Source: Pontibacter sp. FD36
GTDB lineage: Bacteria; Bacteroidota; Bacteroidia; Cytophagales; Hymenobacteraceae
DNA: 64,000 bases
NCBI RefSeq assembly: GCF_015686655.1
Contig: NZ_JADPMP010000001.1
Location: 248,001 to 312,000 of the forward strand
Reading direction: 5' to 3'
The position numbers and the translations under genes were made by a program. Under the pieces are notes generated by a model that saw only the letters and a list, made by a program, of their open reading frames with translations, was not told where the DNA came from and made no database searches. Shown here in pieces: positions 52,390-62,415 of this stretch (its first letter is position 1; every line of letters starts with the position of its first letter).

Positions 52390-54327
52390 ATGAAACCCTC
52401 CAATGTCATACAGGAACGCGTGCACGAGTTCTTGAATACCTACCCGCCCTTTAACCTGATTGAACCGGAAAAACTGAGGCAATTGGCCAGGCAGGTGAGG
52501 GTGCTATACCTGGAGCCGGAGCAGGTTCTGTTCTCCCAGGACGATCCCGCTCACGAACACTTTTATGTCGTACGGCAAGGCTCTGTTCGACTAGAGCAAA
52601 AGACGGAGGGTGGCAATCCCAAATTGCTGGATGTGTGCGACGAAGGGGATGTGTTTGGAGTACGGGCACTGATCGCTAAAAAGAATTATTCCTCTACTGC
52701 TACCTCTGCCGAAGAATCACTGGTATACGCTATACCTATTGAGGCTTTTGAACCTATCCTCACCGAAAATCCGCAGGTGGCGCTTTACTTTGCTGCGGGC
52801 TTTGCGGCGGGGCAGCCGGTACGCAATCCTACCCTGCGCGATGCACAAAGGGCACGGGTCGGCCTGAGCACCATTGCACCTTCGTCTATACCGCTGCACC
52901 TCGAAGACGCCCTTAAAATCGATACGGCTAAAAGCATTGTGGCTTGTCCGCCTGACACTTCTATCCGGCTGGCCGCCCAGATGATGAGCGACAAGGATTC
53001 CAGTTTTATGATGGTAGTGGATGGTGAGGCGCGACCCTTGGGAATTTTGACCGACACCGACCTGCGCCGCCAGGTGGTAGCCGGGCATGTGGCCATTGAT
53101 GATCCGGTAGAGGTCATCATGTCGTCGCCTGTGATTACGACCGTTCCCAATCCGCCCATGGCCGATGCGCTGATCAACATGATCCGGAACAAAGTGAAGC
53201 ACCTCTGTGTGACCACCGATGGCACTGTCAACTCCAAAGTCCTCGGGGTGCTCACCGAACATGACCTCTTACTGGCGCAGGGCAATAATCCGGCCGTACT
53301 GATCTCTGAAATTCGGCAGACACGCGACATAAGTTCACTGCCTGCCATCCGCGACAGGGCTGAGGAACTGTTGCTGAAGTACCTGGAGCAGGAGGTGAGT
53401 ATTTCGTTCATCGCCAATATTATCACCGAAATCAACGACGCGATCATTGTGCGGGCGCTGCAACATGCCGAGAAAGAACTGGGTGAGCCACCGCTACATT
53501 ATTGCTGGCTGTCACTGGGTAGCGAAGGCCGTGAAGAGCAACTCCTGCGCACCGACCAGGACAATGCCCTGGTATTCGAAGATAAAAATGCTGCGCTCGA
53601 AAAAGAGCATCAGGCTTACTTTCTGAAGCTGGGCGCTATTGTACGGGATATTCTGGTGCAATGCGGTTTTGAGAAGTGTCCCGCCGACATGATGGCCAGC
53701 AACCCGAAGTGGTGCCAGCCGCTGCATACCTGGAAGCAGTACTTTTATAACTGGATACACGAGCCCACCGAGGAGGCACTAATGCATACCTCCATTTTCT
53801 ACGACTACCGCCCTGTGTACGGCGACTTTAGTCTGAGTCATCAACTCACAGACTACATTTACGAGAACATCCAGCAGGAACGCATTTTTCTGCCTTTTCT
53901 GGCCAAACATGCGTTGCAGAGTCCACCACCTCTAAGTTTCTTCCGCAACTTCATTGTAGAGCGGGGAGGGGAGCACAAAAATGAATTTGACATTAAACTA
54001 CGGGCCATGACACCACTCGTGGATGCCGCCCGCGTGCTCACGCTCGACAATCGCGTAGCCGGAGAGAACAACACTTTCAAGCGCTTCGAGAAACTGGCCG
54101 AGCTGGAGCCGCAAAATGCAGAGCTATACCGTGAGGCCGCGATGGCATACGAGATTATGATGCGTTTCCGGGCACTCAGCGGCCTGCGCAACAAGAACTC
54201 CGGCCGTTACCTCAATCCTAACCAGCTCAATAAACTCGAGCGGCAGACGCTGCGCAGCACCTTCAAACCGATCAGCGACATACAGGAGCTCCTGCAGGTA
54301 CGCTTCCAACTTAACTACCTCGGCTGA
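52390..54327 (+). CDS. cNMP-binding, CBS-pair and DUF294 nucleotidyltransferase-like protein
   Basis: 645 residues in four parts. A cyclic-nucleotide-binding domain (about 20-135, HFYVVRQGSVRLEQK, GDVFGVRALI). A CBS pair (about 170-305, MVVDGEARPLGILTDTDLRR, VLGVLTEHDLLLAQG). A DUF294 GlnD-like transferase domain with LGSEGREEQLLRTDQDNALV (about 376-395), whose Ser and two Asp fit the active site. Then the DUF294 C-terminal helical domain. In proteobacteria this protein is linked to acetate symporters. It is likely a signal-transducing or protein-modifying enzyme, target unknown. Its stop overlaps the exonuclease start (TGATG). Confidence 0.9.
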   Translation: MKPSNVIQERVHEFLNTYPPFNLIEPEKLRQLARQVRVLYLEPEQVLFSQDDPAHEHFYVVRQGSVRLEQKTEGGNPKLLDVCDEGDVFGVRALIAKKNYSSTATSAEESLVYAIPIEAFEPILTENPQVALYFAAGFAAGQPVRNPTLRDAQRARVGLSTIAPSSIPLHLEDALKIDTAKSIVACPPDTSIRLAAQMMSDKDSSFMMVVDGEARPLGILTDTDLRRQVVAGHVAIDDPVEVIMSSPVITTVPNPPMADALINMIRNKVKHLCVTTDGTVNSKVLGVLTEHDLLLAQGNNPAVLISEIRQTRDISSLPAIRDRAEELLLKYLEQEVSISFIANIITEINDAIIVRALQHAEKELGEPPLHYCWLSLGSEGREEQLLRTDQDNALVFEDKNAALEKEHQAYFLKLGAIVRDILVQCGFEKCPADMMASNPKWCQPLHTWKQYFYNWIHEPTEEALMHTSIFYDYRPVYGDFSLSHQLTDYIYENIQQERIFLPFLAKHALQSPPPLSFFRNFIVERGGEHKNEFDIKLRAMTPLVDAARVLTLDNRVAGENNTFKRFEKLAELEPQNAELYREAAMAYEIMMRFRALSGLRNKNSGRYLNPNQLNKLERQTLRSTFKPISDIQELLQVRFQLNYLG

Positions 54328-55025
54328 TGGAGTGGCTGAAGGAGTTTATAAACCAACTGCAACCGGTAGACAAGAATGCGCCGGCTTTTTGGCACAGGTA
54401 TAGCACCACCCTGAAAGAACAACCATCAAGAGATACTCCCTTGTCAGAAGCCGAATTTGTAGTGTTCGACACCGAAACGACCGGGCTGGACCAACGCAGG
54501 GACAAAGTGCTTTCCATCGGGGCGATAAAGGTAAGGGGGATGCAGGTGCTGGTGTCGGACACTTTTGAGTGTTTGGTGCAGCAGGAAGGGGCACCAGCTA
54601 CCAAAAGCGCTGAAGTGCATGGTCTGCTTTCGAGTCAGCTGCAGGGAGGTATAACCGAACGAGAGGCGGCGGAGGACTTTGTTGATTTTGTCGGCAATGC
54701 TGTGCTGGTCGGGCAGCATGTGGCTTTCGACATCGGCATGATCAACCAGATGTTGAAGCGGCAAGGTATAAGCGGCAAGCTCCGCAACCGCTCCGTCGAT
54801 ACAGCACATCTGGCTATCCGGCTGGAGCGCCGCCACGCCGACAGCCATACCTTGAAAACCGCCGAGTACAGCCTCGACGCTCTCTGCGAAAGGTATAATC
54901 TGCCCACCGACGATCGTCACACCGCCTCCGGCGACGCCTTTGCTACGGCCCTGCTACTGCTCAAACTGCTGTCACTAGCTAAAAAGCGGGGTATAACGAC
55001 TGTGGGGGAACTGGTAAAGGGCTAG
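54327..55025 (+). CDS. 3'-5' exonuclease (DNA polymerase III epsilon-like, DEDDh)
   Basis: 232 residues. DEDDh exonuclease: ExoI FVVFDTETTGLDQRRDKVLSI (about 46-65, Asp and Glu), ExoII VLVGQHVAFDIGMINQML, ExoIII ending in the DDRHTASGDAFATALLLLKL block with the His and Asp. It lacks polymerase-associated regions, so it is a free-standing nuclease rather than the replisome proofreader. It is coupled by a 1-bp overlap to the DUF294 gene, a pairing also known from acetate clusters of proteobacteria. Confidence 0.9.
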   Translation: MEWLKEFINQLQPVDKNAPAFWHRYSTTLKEQPSRDTPLSEAEFVVFDTETTGLDQRRDKVLSIGAIKVRGMQVLVSDTFECLVQQEGAPATKSAEVHGLLSSQLQGGITEREAAEDFVDFVGNAVLVGQHVAFDIGMINQMLKRQGISGKLRNRSVDTAHLAIRLERRHADSHTLKTAEYSLDALCERYNLPTDDRHTASGDAFATALLLLKLLSLAKKRGITTVGELVKG

Positions 55026-55089
55026 CGTAATTATTCAGCCAAAATCTATCACTGACGTACATGCTTAGATGATCAGTCTATTTTTCAAA

Positions 55090-55911
55090 ATGAAAACACT
55101 TTTCCTGGGTTTGGCCCTGTGCTTAGCCTTTGTTGGTGAAACTCTTGCACAAAACACCATTCAGCTGAAAGAATATTTCAGAGAACTGAAGCAGGTGGAC
55201 GTTACCATAGCAGGGCAGCCCTACACCTTCTTATTCGATACAGGAGGCGGCCAGACCTTTGTATCTCCGGAAGTGGCACAGAAAATCGGCCGACAACCTT
55301 ATGGCAGCGCAACTGCCTTCCGCATGAACGGGGATATGTTTCGGTACCAAAAGCTGGATTCAGTTGAGATCAGGGTCGATAACGTTCCGCTTTTCCATGC
55401 GACCGTTGGGGTATGGGATCTGATGAGCATACTGCCGGAAGGCCTTCCGAAAGTGGACGGGGTGATCTCGTTGAAATCCTTTCAGGACAGGATTGTGACC
55501 TTCGACCTAGCGGCCAGTAGACTCCAGGTAGAGACGCCAGCCACTCTTAGAAAGCAACAGGGCAGGCTAACGCTGTTGCCCAGCCGTTTCGCCAATGGGC
55601 TGGATGGTAGCGAGCTGACTATTTTCCTGGGTATACCTCATCAGGACCGCTCATACTGGTTTCTTTTAGACACAGGCAATATAAGCGAGGTGCTCCTTTC
55701 GCACCAGACAGCCTCCGGGTGGGGCCTTCAAAGCGATACAACAGTCCAGCGCACAGCCCTGAATCCGATTGCGATTCAACTTGGCAGGCGAAAACTGGTC
55801 AGCAAGGCTGCTGCAGAAAACATCATCTATGACGGGGTGCTGAACTACGATGTGATGCGTCAAACCAGAATGACCATTAACTTCCCGGCAAGGCAGGTAT
55901 GGATGCATTAA
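55090..55911 (+). CDS. retropepsin-like aspartic protease family protein, exported
   Basis: 273 residues from the ATG at 55090, which gives a clean signal peptide (MKTLFLGLALCLAFVGETLAQ). An ATG seven codons earlier (55069) is possible. Two Asp-Thr-Gly motifs are visible, FDTGGGQTF (about 52-60) and LDTGNISEV (about 196-204), one in each half, so a single chain could form a pepsin-like two-lobed active site. Likely periplasmic. Substrate unknown. Confidence 0.78.
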   Translation: MKTLFLGLALCLAFVGETLAQNTIQLKEYFRELKQVDVTIAGQPYTFLFDTGGGQTFVSPEVAQKIGRQPYGSATAFRMNGDMFRYQKLDSVEIRVDNVPLFHATVGVWDLMSILPEGLPKVDGVISLKSFQDRIVTFDLAASRLQVETPATLRKQQGRLTLLPSRFANGLDGSELTIFLGIPHQDRSYWFLLDTGNISEVLLSHQTASGWGLQSDTTVQRTALNPIAIQLGRRKLVSKAAAENIIYDGVLNYDVMRQTRMTINFPARQVWMH

Positions 55912-56009
55912 AGTGGCGACATGCCTGCATCGCCTGTGTGCCTGGAATGTACACAACCGGATAGCAGCAGGGATATCTGTATAATCAATAATTGAATGAA
56001 GCTGATATT

Positions 56010-56189
56010 ATGAAAAAGTATCTTCTAACCTTCGCCCTGGGTGCTTTTCTGATGGCTGGCTGTAACAGCACGCCTGACACCGAGGAGACAACCATAACCC
56101 AACCAGAACCTGACACGGCACCCGCCGATACAGCTGGCGTGGAAAAAGATAATACCAGGGTAGAAATAGAAGAGGCTGATCGCCTCTGA
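56010..56189 (+). CDS. small acidic lipoprotein
   Basis: 59 residues from the ATG at 56010 (MKKYLLTFALGAFLMAGCNS). The lipobox LMAGC shows an exported lipoprotein. The mature part is about 40 residues, rich in Glu, Asp, Thr and Pro, with no folded domain expected. An in-frame TTG at 55992 is an unlikely start. Function unknown. Confidence 0.65.
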   Translation: MKKYLLTFALGAFLMAGCNSTPDTEETTITQPEPDTAPADTAGVEKDNTRVEIEEADRL

Positions 56190-56370
56190 AGAAAATCATC
56201 TATACCTTGTTATCTTTGCCCGCAATTAGATCTTAAACAAGCTCAACAGCTGCCCAGAAAAGCCTTAAGTGCTGAAGGAGCAGTGGCTATAGGCCGTGCC
56301 ATCATCGGAGTGTGTTCGCTGCCGTTAGGGGCGCAGGTAGAGATCAAAAAGATCGCCAAAAGAAAATAGC
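56190..56370 (+). pseudogene. possible 3' remnant of a RidA-family gene
   Basis: The frame ending TAG at 56368-56370 reads ALSAEGAVAIGRAIIGV followed by CSLPLGAQVEIKKIA. This resembles the C-terminus of the RidA/YjgF enamine-deaminase group (the G-x-x-x-LPLGxxVEIE pattern). No start codon or N-terminal part is present upstream, so it looks like a decayed or deleted gene. A TATCTTTG promoter-like box lies at 56211-56218. The likeness is from memory and the stretch is short, so this is tentative. Confidence 0.35.
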
Positions 56371-56931
56371 ATGATAATCGACGAACAACATAACCCCTGG
56401 ACCACCCTTTCCAGCAAAGACATCTACCAGAACCCCTGGATAAAAGTGCGCGAAGACCAAGTGCTCAACCCGCGCGGCGGAGAAGGCATTTACGGTGTGG
56501 TCAGCTTCAAAAACAAAGCCATTGGCATTATACCTGTCGATGACGAAGGCTATACCTACCTGGTAGGGCAGTACCGTTATGCGCTCAACGAGTACAGTTG
56601 GGAAATACCGATGGGCGGCGGCCTGATCGAGAACGACATACTCGAGTCGGCGAAGCGGGAACTGCAGGAAGAGACCGGTTTTACAGCCGAAAAGTGGACC
56701 AACATCGCCCGCCTGCATACTTCCAATTCCGTTACAGATGAGGAGGGCTTTGTTTTCCTGGCACAGGAACTAAAGGCCGGTGAAACAGCTTTTGAAGAGA
56801 CGGAGGAGCTTCACATCCGACGGGTGCACTTTGAGGAGGCTGTGCGCATGGTGATGGACAACGAGATAACGGATGCTATCAGTGTGGCAGGTATACTCAA
56901 GGCAGCTATACTTTTGCAGCAAGGCAAGTAA
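56371..56931 (+). CDS. NUDIX hydrolase (ADP-sugar/ADP-ribose pyrophosphatase type)
   Basis: 186 residues. The Nudix box is present: GGGLIENDILESAKRELQEETGFTAE (about 89-114), with the metal-binding Glu residues in RELQEET. The preceding YTYLVGQYRYALNEYSWEIPMGG matches the ADP-ribose/GDP-mannose pyrophosphatase subgroup. Cytoplasmic housecleaning role expected. Starts directly after the RidA-like remnant. Confidence 0.9.
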   Translation: MIIDEQHNPWTTLSSKDIYQNPWIKVREDQVLNPRGGEGIYGVVSFKNKAIGIIPVDDEGYTYLVGQYRYALNEYSWEIPMGGGLIENDILESAKRELQEETGFTAEKWTNIARLHTSNSVTDEEGFVFLAQELKAGETAFEETEELHIRRVHFEEAVRMVMDNEITDAISVAGILKAAILLQQGK

Positions 56932-56963
56932 GCATGATGAAGGCTCACAGGTGAAGCGCCCCG

Positions 56964-56994
56964 ATTGATAACTGGTGGATTATTCTTACATTTG
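56964..56994 (+). promoter_or_regulatory. candidate promoter of plsC
   Basis: ATTG (56964-56967), 19 bp, TACATTTG (56987-56994), close to consensus. The RNA would start about at the ATG (57000), so either the message is leaderless or this box is chance. Confidence 0.4.
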
Positions 56995-56999
56995 AAGGC

Positions 57000-57773
57000 A
57001 TGAAAGCGCTTAAATACCTGTCCCATCGCATTTATACAACCTGGTGTGTCACTTGGTTTGTGATGCCCTTTGTGGTCACGTATCCGTTTCAGGCAGTGCT
57101 TATACGTAAGCAGCGCTGGTATCCGCGCGTGCACAGCATCAACCGCTTCTGGTCATCATCGGCCCTGCGCATGTTCCTGACGCCTTTGCGGGTGGAGTGG
57201 CGTATGCGTTTCAACCCTGGAAAGCAGTATATCTTTACGCCTAACCACAGTTCATACCTCGATATTCCGCTGTTGCTGCATGCCATTCCGGGTTTTATTA
57301 ACTTTGTCGGGAAAAGCTCGCTTACCAGAGTGCCGCTATGGGGAAAAGTGTACGAAAAGCTATACATTGCCGTAGACCGTAAGAGTGCGATCAGCAGTGC
57401 CAAGAGTTACATACAGTCCGTGCGCACGCTGGAGCAGGGCCGCAACTTGGTGATTTTTCCGGAAGGTACCATACCACCCACGGCAGGGGAGGAGCTGCTG
57501 GCATTCAAGGATGGCCCTTTTCGCCTGGCAATAGAGAAGCAGTTGCCGGTAGTGCCAGTGACGATGCCCTACAATCACAAATTTTTGCCTGATCTGGATG
57601 GGAAGCTGAAAGTGCGCTGGCACCCGCTCAAGATCATCATACACGAGCCGATCGAAACCAAAGGCATGACGCTGCAGGACCTGCCTGCGCTGAAGCAGGA
57701 AGTATTTCATATTATTCAGGAAGAACTTAAGAAACACAATACAATAGATGTCAACCGATATACAAACCATTAG
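57000..57773 (+). CDS. plsC: 1-acyl-sn-glycerol-3-phosphate acyltransferase
   Basis: 257 residues. Adds the second acyl chain in phospholipid synthesis. Catalytic HX4D in PNHSSYLDIP (about 80-89), block II around FVGKSSLTRVPLWG, block III VIFPEGTIPP (about 152-161), block IV VPVTMPYN. One N-terminal hydrophobic segment (about 11-36) anchors it to the membrane. Its end overlaps the start of gatC by 26 bp. Confidence 0.92.
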   Translation: MKALKYLSHRIYTTWCVTWFVMPFVVTYPFQAVLIRKQRWYPRVHSINRFWSSSALRMFLTPLRVEWRMRFNPGKQYIFTPNHSSYLDIPLLLHAIPGFINFVGKSSLTRVPLWGKVYEKLYIAVDRKSAISSAKSYIQSVRTLEQGRNLVIFPEGTIPPTAGEELLAFKDGPFRLAIEKQLPVVPVTMPYNHKFLPDLDGKLKVRWHPLKIIIHEPIETKGMTLQDLPALKQEVFHIIQEELKKHNTIDVNRYTNH

Positions 57774-58035
57774 AAAGATCGCGCACCTGGCCCGACTGGA
57801 GTTCAATGAAGAGAAGGAGCAGGAGATGCTGCAGGACCTGAATAAGATCCTGAACTGGGTAGACCAGCTTCGCGAACTTGACACCGAAAGTGTAGAGCCG
57901 CTTATTCATATGTCAGAAGAAGTGAACGTGATGCGCGAAGACCTGGCACAGAATACCGTATCACACGACGAAGCGCTGAAAAACGCACCTAGAAAAGACT
58001 CCGATTATTTCAGAGTACCGAAAGTGCTCGAATAG
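57748..58035 (+). CDS. gatC: Asp-tRNA(Asn)/Glu-tRNA(Gln) amidotransferase subunit GatC
   Basis: 95 residues, standard length. GatC stabilises the GatAB amidotransferase. IRKIAHLARLEFNEEKE at the N-terminus, LNKILNWVDQLRELDTESVEPLIHM in the middle, MREDL, and a C-terminal APRKDSDYFRVPKVLE all fit. gatA and gatB are not in the window. The gene starts inside plsC, so its translation is probably coupled to that gene. Confidence 0.95.
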   Translation: MSTDIQTIRKIAHLARLEFNEEKEQEMLQDLNKILNWVDQLRELDTESVEPLIHMSEEVNVMREDLAQNTVSHDEALKNAPRKDSDYFRVPKVLE

Positions 58036-58050
58036 TCCGACGGTTTGTCT

Positions 58051-61000
58051 ATGAACAAAATTAAGTTTTGGAACAGTTGGGATGCCGATACCAGGTATCC
58101 CTATCTGTTTTTGCTGATCGTGGCTGTGCTGGCGCTCATGCTGGGGGTATACCATTACTTTACCGGCGAGAGCAATTTCATGGCCTGGGATAAGCTGCCT
58201 GAACTACAGGTGGTGCAGGTGCCGGTGCACGAGTTTTCGCGCCTATTGGAGCCCTTCACCCTGTATGCCGATGGCTACCTGCTCACAGAGCAGTACGATG
58301 TGGCAATGCCTGCCCTCAACAAGTTTGCCGCAGTAGCTCTGGTGCTCTTGCTGGCTCTCTGCCTGGCTTTCTACACAGCGGCCATCACCACCATGAAGCG
58401 CATCCCATACTTTGCAGGGATGCTGCTGCTCATGATGCTGTTGGCCTCCTTCAACCTGGACCTACTGGGGGTGATCGGCAGCAACACTGGACAGACCACG
58501 CTGCTGGTATTCATCGTGTTCTTTGCTTTGGCCAGCTATGCTTTTCAGGCCTTTTACCAGCAGGTTTCCTTTAGTGTCAGGGTAATGGTGATGATCGCGC
58601 TGGTGAGTTTGCTAGGCTCCTTTGTGTACATGGAGTCAGACTTCCCTCCGCTGCTGACCACCCTGCATCTGGCCAACTACAGTTCGCTTGCGCTTATGGT
58701 AGCCTCCCTGCTCTTTATGATCTGGGTTGGGTACGAAAACATCAATGCTCTGCTTTGGGTCAATACACAGGCCGCTAAGCCGGAGCGTCGCTTTAGTATA
58801 TGGCAGTTTGTGCTCGTAAGCGTGCTATACCTGGTTGCGTTGGTACTGCTATACCTGCGCCATGTGGGCTATGTAAAGGGTGATCTGTTTTACATCAATG
58901 CCTTTGTCATCCTACTGATCTCTGCAATTGCCGGCTTTTGGGGCATGCGCCAGCGCGAAGTTCTATATGGCAGACTGTTCCCGTTCAAACCCACAGGTGC
59001 CATCATCTACCTGGTGTTTGCAACGATTACCTTTTTGAGCATCGGCTATGCCTATGCCACCGCCAACGACTCCGCTATTTCAGTTTTCCATAACCTAATC
59101 GTATATACGCACCTGGCCTTCGGAGCCTTCTTCTTTGTGTATGTGATGGTGAACTTCGGGGACCTGATCAACCAGCGACTGGCCGTTTACAAAGTGGTGT
59201 ACGAACCCCGCAAACTGCCTGTGTATACCATCTACACCATGGGGGCTATTTTGCTGGCCATTCTGGTGATGCGCACCCAGTTCAGGGTGTACTTCAATGC
59301 CTATGCCGGTTACTACAGCTACTTGGGCGACCTGTACCAGAGTTCCGACAATTCGATTCTGGCAGAGCGTTTCTACAGAGAGAGCGATCTGTTTGATAAC
59401 CACAACATGAAGGCGAGCTTTAGCTTGTCGGCTATGTACCGTGCTCAAAACGAGCGCAACAAAGAAATTCTGAGTCTGCAGGAGGCACTGGAGCGAAGCC
59501 CGAACCCCAAGCTCTACATCCGTTTGGCGAACCTGTACGACCGCAAGCAGTACTTTTTCGAAAAGCTGTATGTGCTGCAGCAGGGTGCAGAGGCTTTCCC
59601 TAAAAATGGGGAGATCTACAACAACCTGGCTCTGCTTTATGCCCAGACCAGTGTGCATGACAGTGTAGCCTACTATTTTGACCTGGCCCAGCGGCATGCA
59701 GAAAATCAGGATCTGGTGCGCAGCAATCGCCTGGCTTACTATACCCGCCAAGCCATGCCGGATGAGGCCAAGGAACTGATCACGGAGATCCGCTCCACGA
59801 AATACAAGCCACTGCGCAGCAACATGGCTGCACTTAACCAGCTGCTGGGACAGACCTCTGATATAAAGGAAGATGATTTTGTGGCGGATTCGCTGGAGCG
59901 GGTAGAGGACCTGACACTATTCTACAACAAAACCATTTCCAGTGTGAACAATGGCGATACATCGCTGTTGAAGCCTATCAACCGCTATCTTGGTTCTCAG
60001 GAGAACAGGCTCTTTATGGAAGACCTGCTATACCTGAAGGGCCTGGTGCACCACTACGATGGCAGGCCGAAAGAGGCACGCAGCGTAGTAGAGAACCTGG
60101 CGCTGGCCGCAGGGGAGCGCAGCGGATATTACTACAATGCGTTGGGGCATTGGATGATGGAGGAGGAGAACTACGGTGCCGCCGCCCATTATTTCAAGGA
60201 GGCCAAAGACAGAGGGTTTACACAGGCCTTTCTGTCACATGCCTATGCGCTGGCCCTCAATCACCAGACCGACGAGGCTGTAGAAGCACTCCGCGAAGTT
60301 GCCTTTACAGAGGTAGAGTCGGCGGTTGCGGTGGCCCAGTCGCTCGAAGAGGTGCTGGAACAGGCGCCGGCTACCATCATCACCCAGGCACCGGACCACG
60401 ACAAGGTGCAGTATCTGATCGCATACCTGCCTGATTTGCTGCCCGAAGATGTAGACCGCATCGTGAAGAGCGTGCAGGAGAAAGACCTGCGCCGTGAGGC
60501 ATTGGTAGCCAAGGTAGACTACTTTATGGGAAGACGGGAGTGGAAGCAGGCAAATGAGGCCATAAAAGAGGCAGCTACCGCCCTGCGGCCAGAAGGAGAG
60601 CTCCGCTCCAGACTTAACCTGCAGCAAATGCGCCTGTGGCTGAATACCAAGAACCACGAGGTGCTGGTGAAACGGATGGACAACCTATACCTGACACCAA
60701 AGGATAAGCGGCAGAAACTCTACTTCAGGGCTAAAATTGCCGAAGTAAAGGGGCGTGATCGTGAAGCTGCCGAGCGTTACAGCCAGTCACTCAAGATGCT
60801 GTTATACGATGAGCAGGTGGTAGAGGACGCCGCCGCTTTCTTTGCCCGATACAGCCCCGCTGAGATGCAGGCTTATGACATTTTGCTGGATGGGATCACC
60901 TACAATCCGTACTCTGCCAGGCTCTACAAAGCCTATGCGCTTGAGAGTGTGAACAGGGGGCTTGTCAGCTATGCAGACCAGGCACTTGTTTCATTGCGCA

Positions 61001-61095
61001 GCTTGCTTCCTGCTTCAGAATATAGTACTTTTAAAGAGAAATTTGATAAACAGCGCCGAGCTAAGGAGGCAGCGGCGGACCAGTGGCAACTCTAA
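58051..61095 (+). CDS. large polytopic membrane protein with TPR C-terminal half
   Basis: 1014 residues from the ATG at 58051 ([19 protein letters not shown]). A TTG two codons before it is an unneeded start. The first about 440 residues contain roughly ten transmembrane helices. The remainder is helical TPR repeats ([52 protein letters not shown]). No catalytic motif recognised. I know such proteins only as uncharacterised TPR proteins of Cytophagales. It follows gatC by 15 bp and is followed 10 bp later by an ABC ATPase. Confidence 0.8.
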   Translation: MNKIKFWNSWDADTRYPYLFLLIVAVLALMLGVYHYFTGESNFMAWDKLPELQVVQVPVHEFSRLLEPFTLYADGYLLTEQYDVAMPALNKFAAVALVLLLALCLAFYTAAITTMKRIPYFAGMLLLMMLLASFNLDLLGVIGSNTGQTTLLVFIVFFALASYAFQAFYQQVSFSVRVMVMIALVSLLGSFVYMESDFPPLLTTLHLANYSSLALMVASLLFMIWVGYENINALLWVNTQAAKPERRFSIWQFVLVSVLYLVALVLLYLRHVGYVKGDLFYINAFVILLISAIAGFWGMRQREVLYGRLFPFKPTGAIIYLVFATITFLSIGYAYATANDSAISVFHNLIVYTHLAFGAFFFVYVMVNFGDLINQRLAVYKVVYEPRKLPVYTIYTMGAILLAILVMRTQFRVYFNAYAGYYSYLGDLYQSSDNSILAERFYRESDLFDNHNMKASFSLSAMYRAQNERNKEILSLQEALERSPNPKLYIRLANLYDRKQYFFEKLYVLQQGAEAFPKNGEIYNNLALLYAQTSVHDSVAYYFDLAQRHAENQDLVRSNRLAYYTRQAMPDEAKELITEIRSTKYKPLRSNMAALNQLLGQTSDIKEDDFVADSLERVEDLTLFYNKTISSVNNGDTSLLKPINRYLGSQENRLFMEDLLYLKGLVHHYDGRPKEARSVVENLALAAGERSGYYYNALGHWMMEEENYGAAAHYFKEAKDRGFTQAFLSHAYALALNHQTDEAVEALREVAFTEVESAVAVAQSLEEVLEQAPATIITQAPDHDKVQYLIAYLPDLLPEDVDRIVKSVQEKDLRREALVAKVDYFMGRREWKQANEAIKEAATALRPEGELRSRLNLQQMRLWLNTKNHEVLVKRMDNLYLTPKDKRQKLYFRAKIAEVKGRDREAAERYSQSLKMLLYDEQVVEDAAAFFARYSPAEMQAYDILLDGITYNPYSARLYKAYALESVNRGLVSYADQALVSLRSLLPASEYSTFKEKFDKQRRAKEAAADQWQL

Positions 61096-61105
61096 AACAG
61101 GTTCT

Positions 61106-61828
61106 ATGAGCACCATCATCGAGACACACGATATTTCGAAAGTATACCGCATGGGAAGCGAAACCATCCATGCACTCAAGTCCGTGTCTATCAAGATAGA
61201 GCGAGGAGAGTATGTGGCGTTTATGGGTCCTTCTGGTTCCGGTAAGTCAACGCTTATGAATATCATTGGCTGTCTGGACACGCCTTCCGGAGGGCAGTAC
61301 GTCCTGAACGGGAATGATGTGAGCAACATGACTGACAATGAACTGGCCGAGGTTCGGAACAAGGAGATCGGTTTCGTGTTCCAGACCTTTAACCTGTTGC
61401 CACGTCAGAGCTCTCTGGAGAATGTAGCCCTCCCACTGATCTATGCCGGATATAACAAATCTGCGCGTGAGGAGAAAGCACAGCAAGCGCTGGAGAGTGT
61501 AGGCCTGGGTAACCGTGGCAAGCACAAGCCAAACGAACTGTCGGGTGGTCAGCGCCAGCGTGTGGCCATTGCCCGTGCGCTTATCAATGACCCGAGTATC
61601 ATCCTGGCTGACGAACCGACTGGTAACCTCGATACCAAGACCTCTTACGAGATCATGGAGCTGTTCGAGAACCTGCACGCCAAAGGCAACACCATTATCA
61701 TGGTGACGCACGAAGAGGACATCGCCAAATACGCTCACCGGATTGTGCGCCTTCGTGACGGACTTATCGAATCAGACGAAATCAACCACGAAGTGACAAC
61801 GCATGCAAACCTAAACGCTGCGCAATAG
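61106..61828 (+). CDS. ABC transporter ATP-binding protein (LolD/MacB type)
   Basis: 240 residues from the ATG at 61106; a longer frame back to 60962 overlaps the TPR gene and lacks family likeness. Walker [20 protein letters not shown]-loop [10 protein letters not shown], signature [16 protein letters not shown], Walker [18 protein letters not shown]. This is the type that pairs with FtsX-like MacB/LolC permeases in lipoprotein or peptide export. No permease lies next to it in the window, so the partner gene must be elsewhere. Confidence 0.9.
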   Translation: MSTIIETHDISKVYRMGSETIHALKSVSIKIERGEYVAFMGPSGSGKSTLMNIIGCLDTPSGGQYVLNGNDVSNMTDNELAEVRNKEIGFVFQTFNLLPRQSSLENVALPLIYAGYNKSAREEKAQQALESVGLGNRGKHKPNELSGGQRQRVAIARALINDPSIILADEPTGNLDTKTSYEIMELFENLHAKGNTIIMVTHEEDIAKYAHRIVRLRDGLIESDEINHEVTTHANLNAAQ

Positions 61829-61831
61829 CTC

Positions 61832-62383
61832 ATGAAAATTTACACCAAGACAGGCGACAAAGGCACCACTTCACTTATAGGAGGTACTCGTGTAGCCAAG
61901 TCGCACCTACGCATAGAAGCCTACGGCACCGTAGACGAACTTAACTCATACATCGGACTGGTACGCGACCAGGAAGTAAACAAGAGCCGGGCCGACATCC
62001 TGAAAGAGATACAGGACCGCCTCTTCACCATCGGCTCCACACTGGCCACCGACCCTGACAAGAACACCAAAATGGTGACCCCCGACCTGCATGCAGAGGA
62101 TGTTACCCTGCTGGAGCAGGAAATAGACAAGATGACGGCTGAAGTGCCCCCACTGCGTGCCTTTGTGCTGCCAGGCGGTCATCAGTCCGTTTCATTCGGT
62201 CATCTGGCCCGCTGCGTATGCCGCCGTGCCGAGCGCCTGGCCATCCGCCTGCAGGAAGAGTCGCCGGTAGACGATCTGGTGATCATGTACCTCAACCGTC
62301 TGTCAGATTATCTGTTCGCTCTTTGCCGCAAAATGACGTATGAGTTACAGGCTGAGGAAGTTGCCTGGAAGCCACGCGTCTGA
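61832..62383 (+). CDS. cob(I)yrinic acid a,c-diamide adenosyltransferase, PduO type
   Basis: 183 residues. Converts cob(I)alamin to adenosylcobalamin, the cofactor of methylmalonyl-CoA mutase. PduO signature at the N-terminus: KIYTKTGDKGTTSLIGG and RIEAYGTVDELNSYIG. C-terminal blocks are FVLPGG, ARCVCRRAERLAIRL and YLNRLSDYLFALCRKM. It starts 3 bp after the ABC ATPase gene, although the known partners are the mutase and meaB genes 45-55 kb away in this window. Confidence 0.93.
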   Translation: MKIYTKTGDKGTTSLIGGTRVAKSHLRIEAYGTVDELNSYIGLVRDQEVNKSRADILKEIQDRLFTIGSTLATDPDKNTKMVTPDLHAEDVTLLEQEIDKMTAEVPPLRAFVLPGGHQSVSFGHLARCVCRRAERLAIRLQEESPVDDLVIMYLNRLSDYLFALCRKMTYELQAEEVAWKPRV

Positions 62384-62415
62384 TTACATTGTTCAACTAA
62401 TAATTCCCTTTATTT

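Noticed and set aside
60962..61105. N-terminal extension of the ABC ATPase
   Set aside because: It lies within the TPR gene and lacks ABC likeness; the ATG at 61106 begins the normal [14 protein letters not shown] start.
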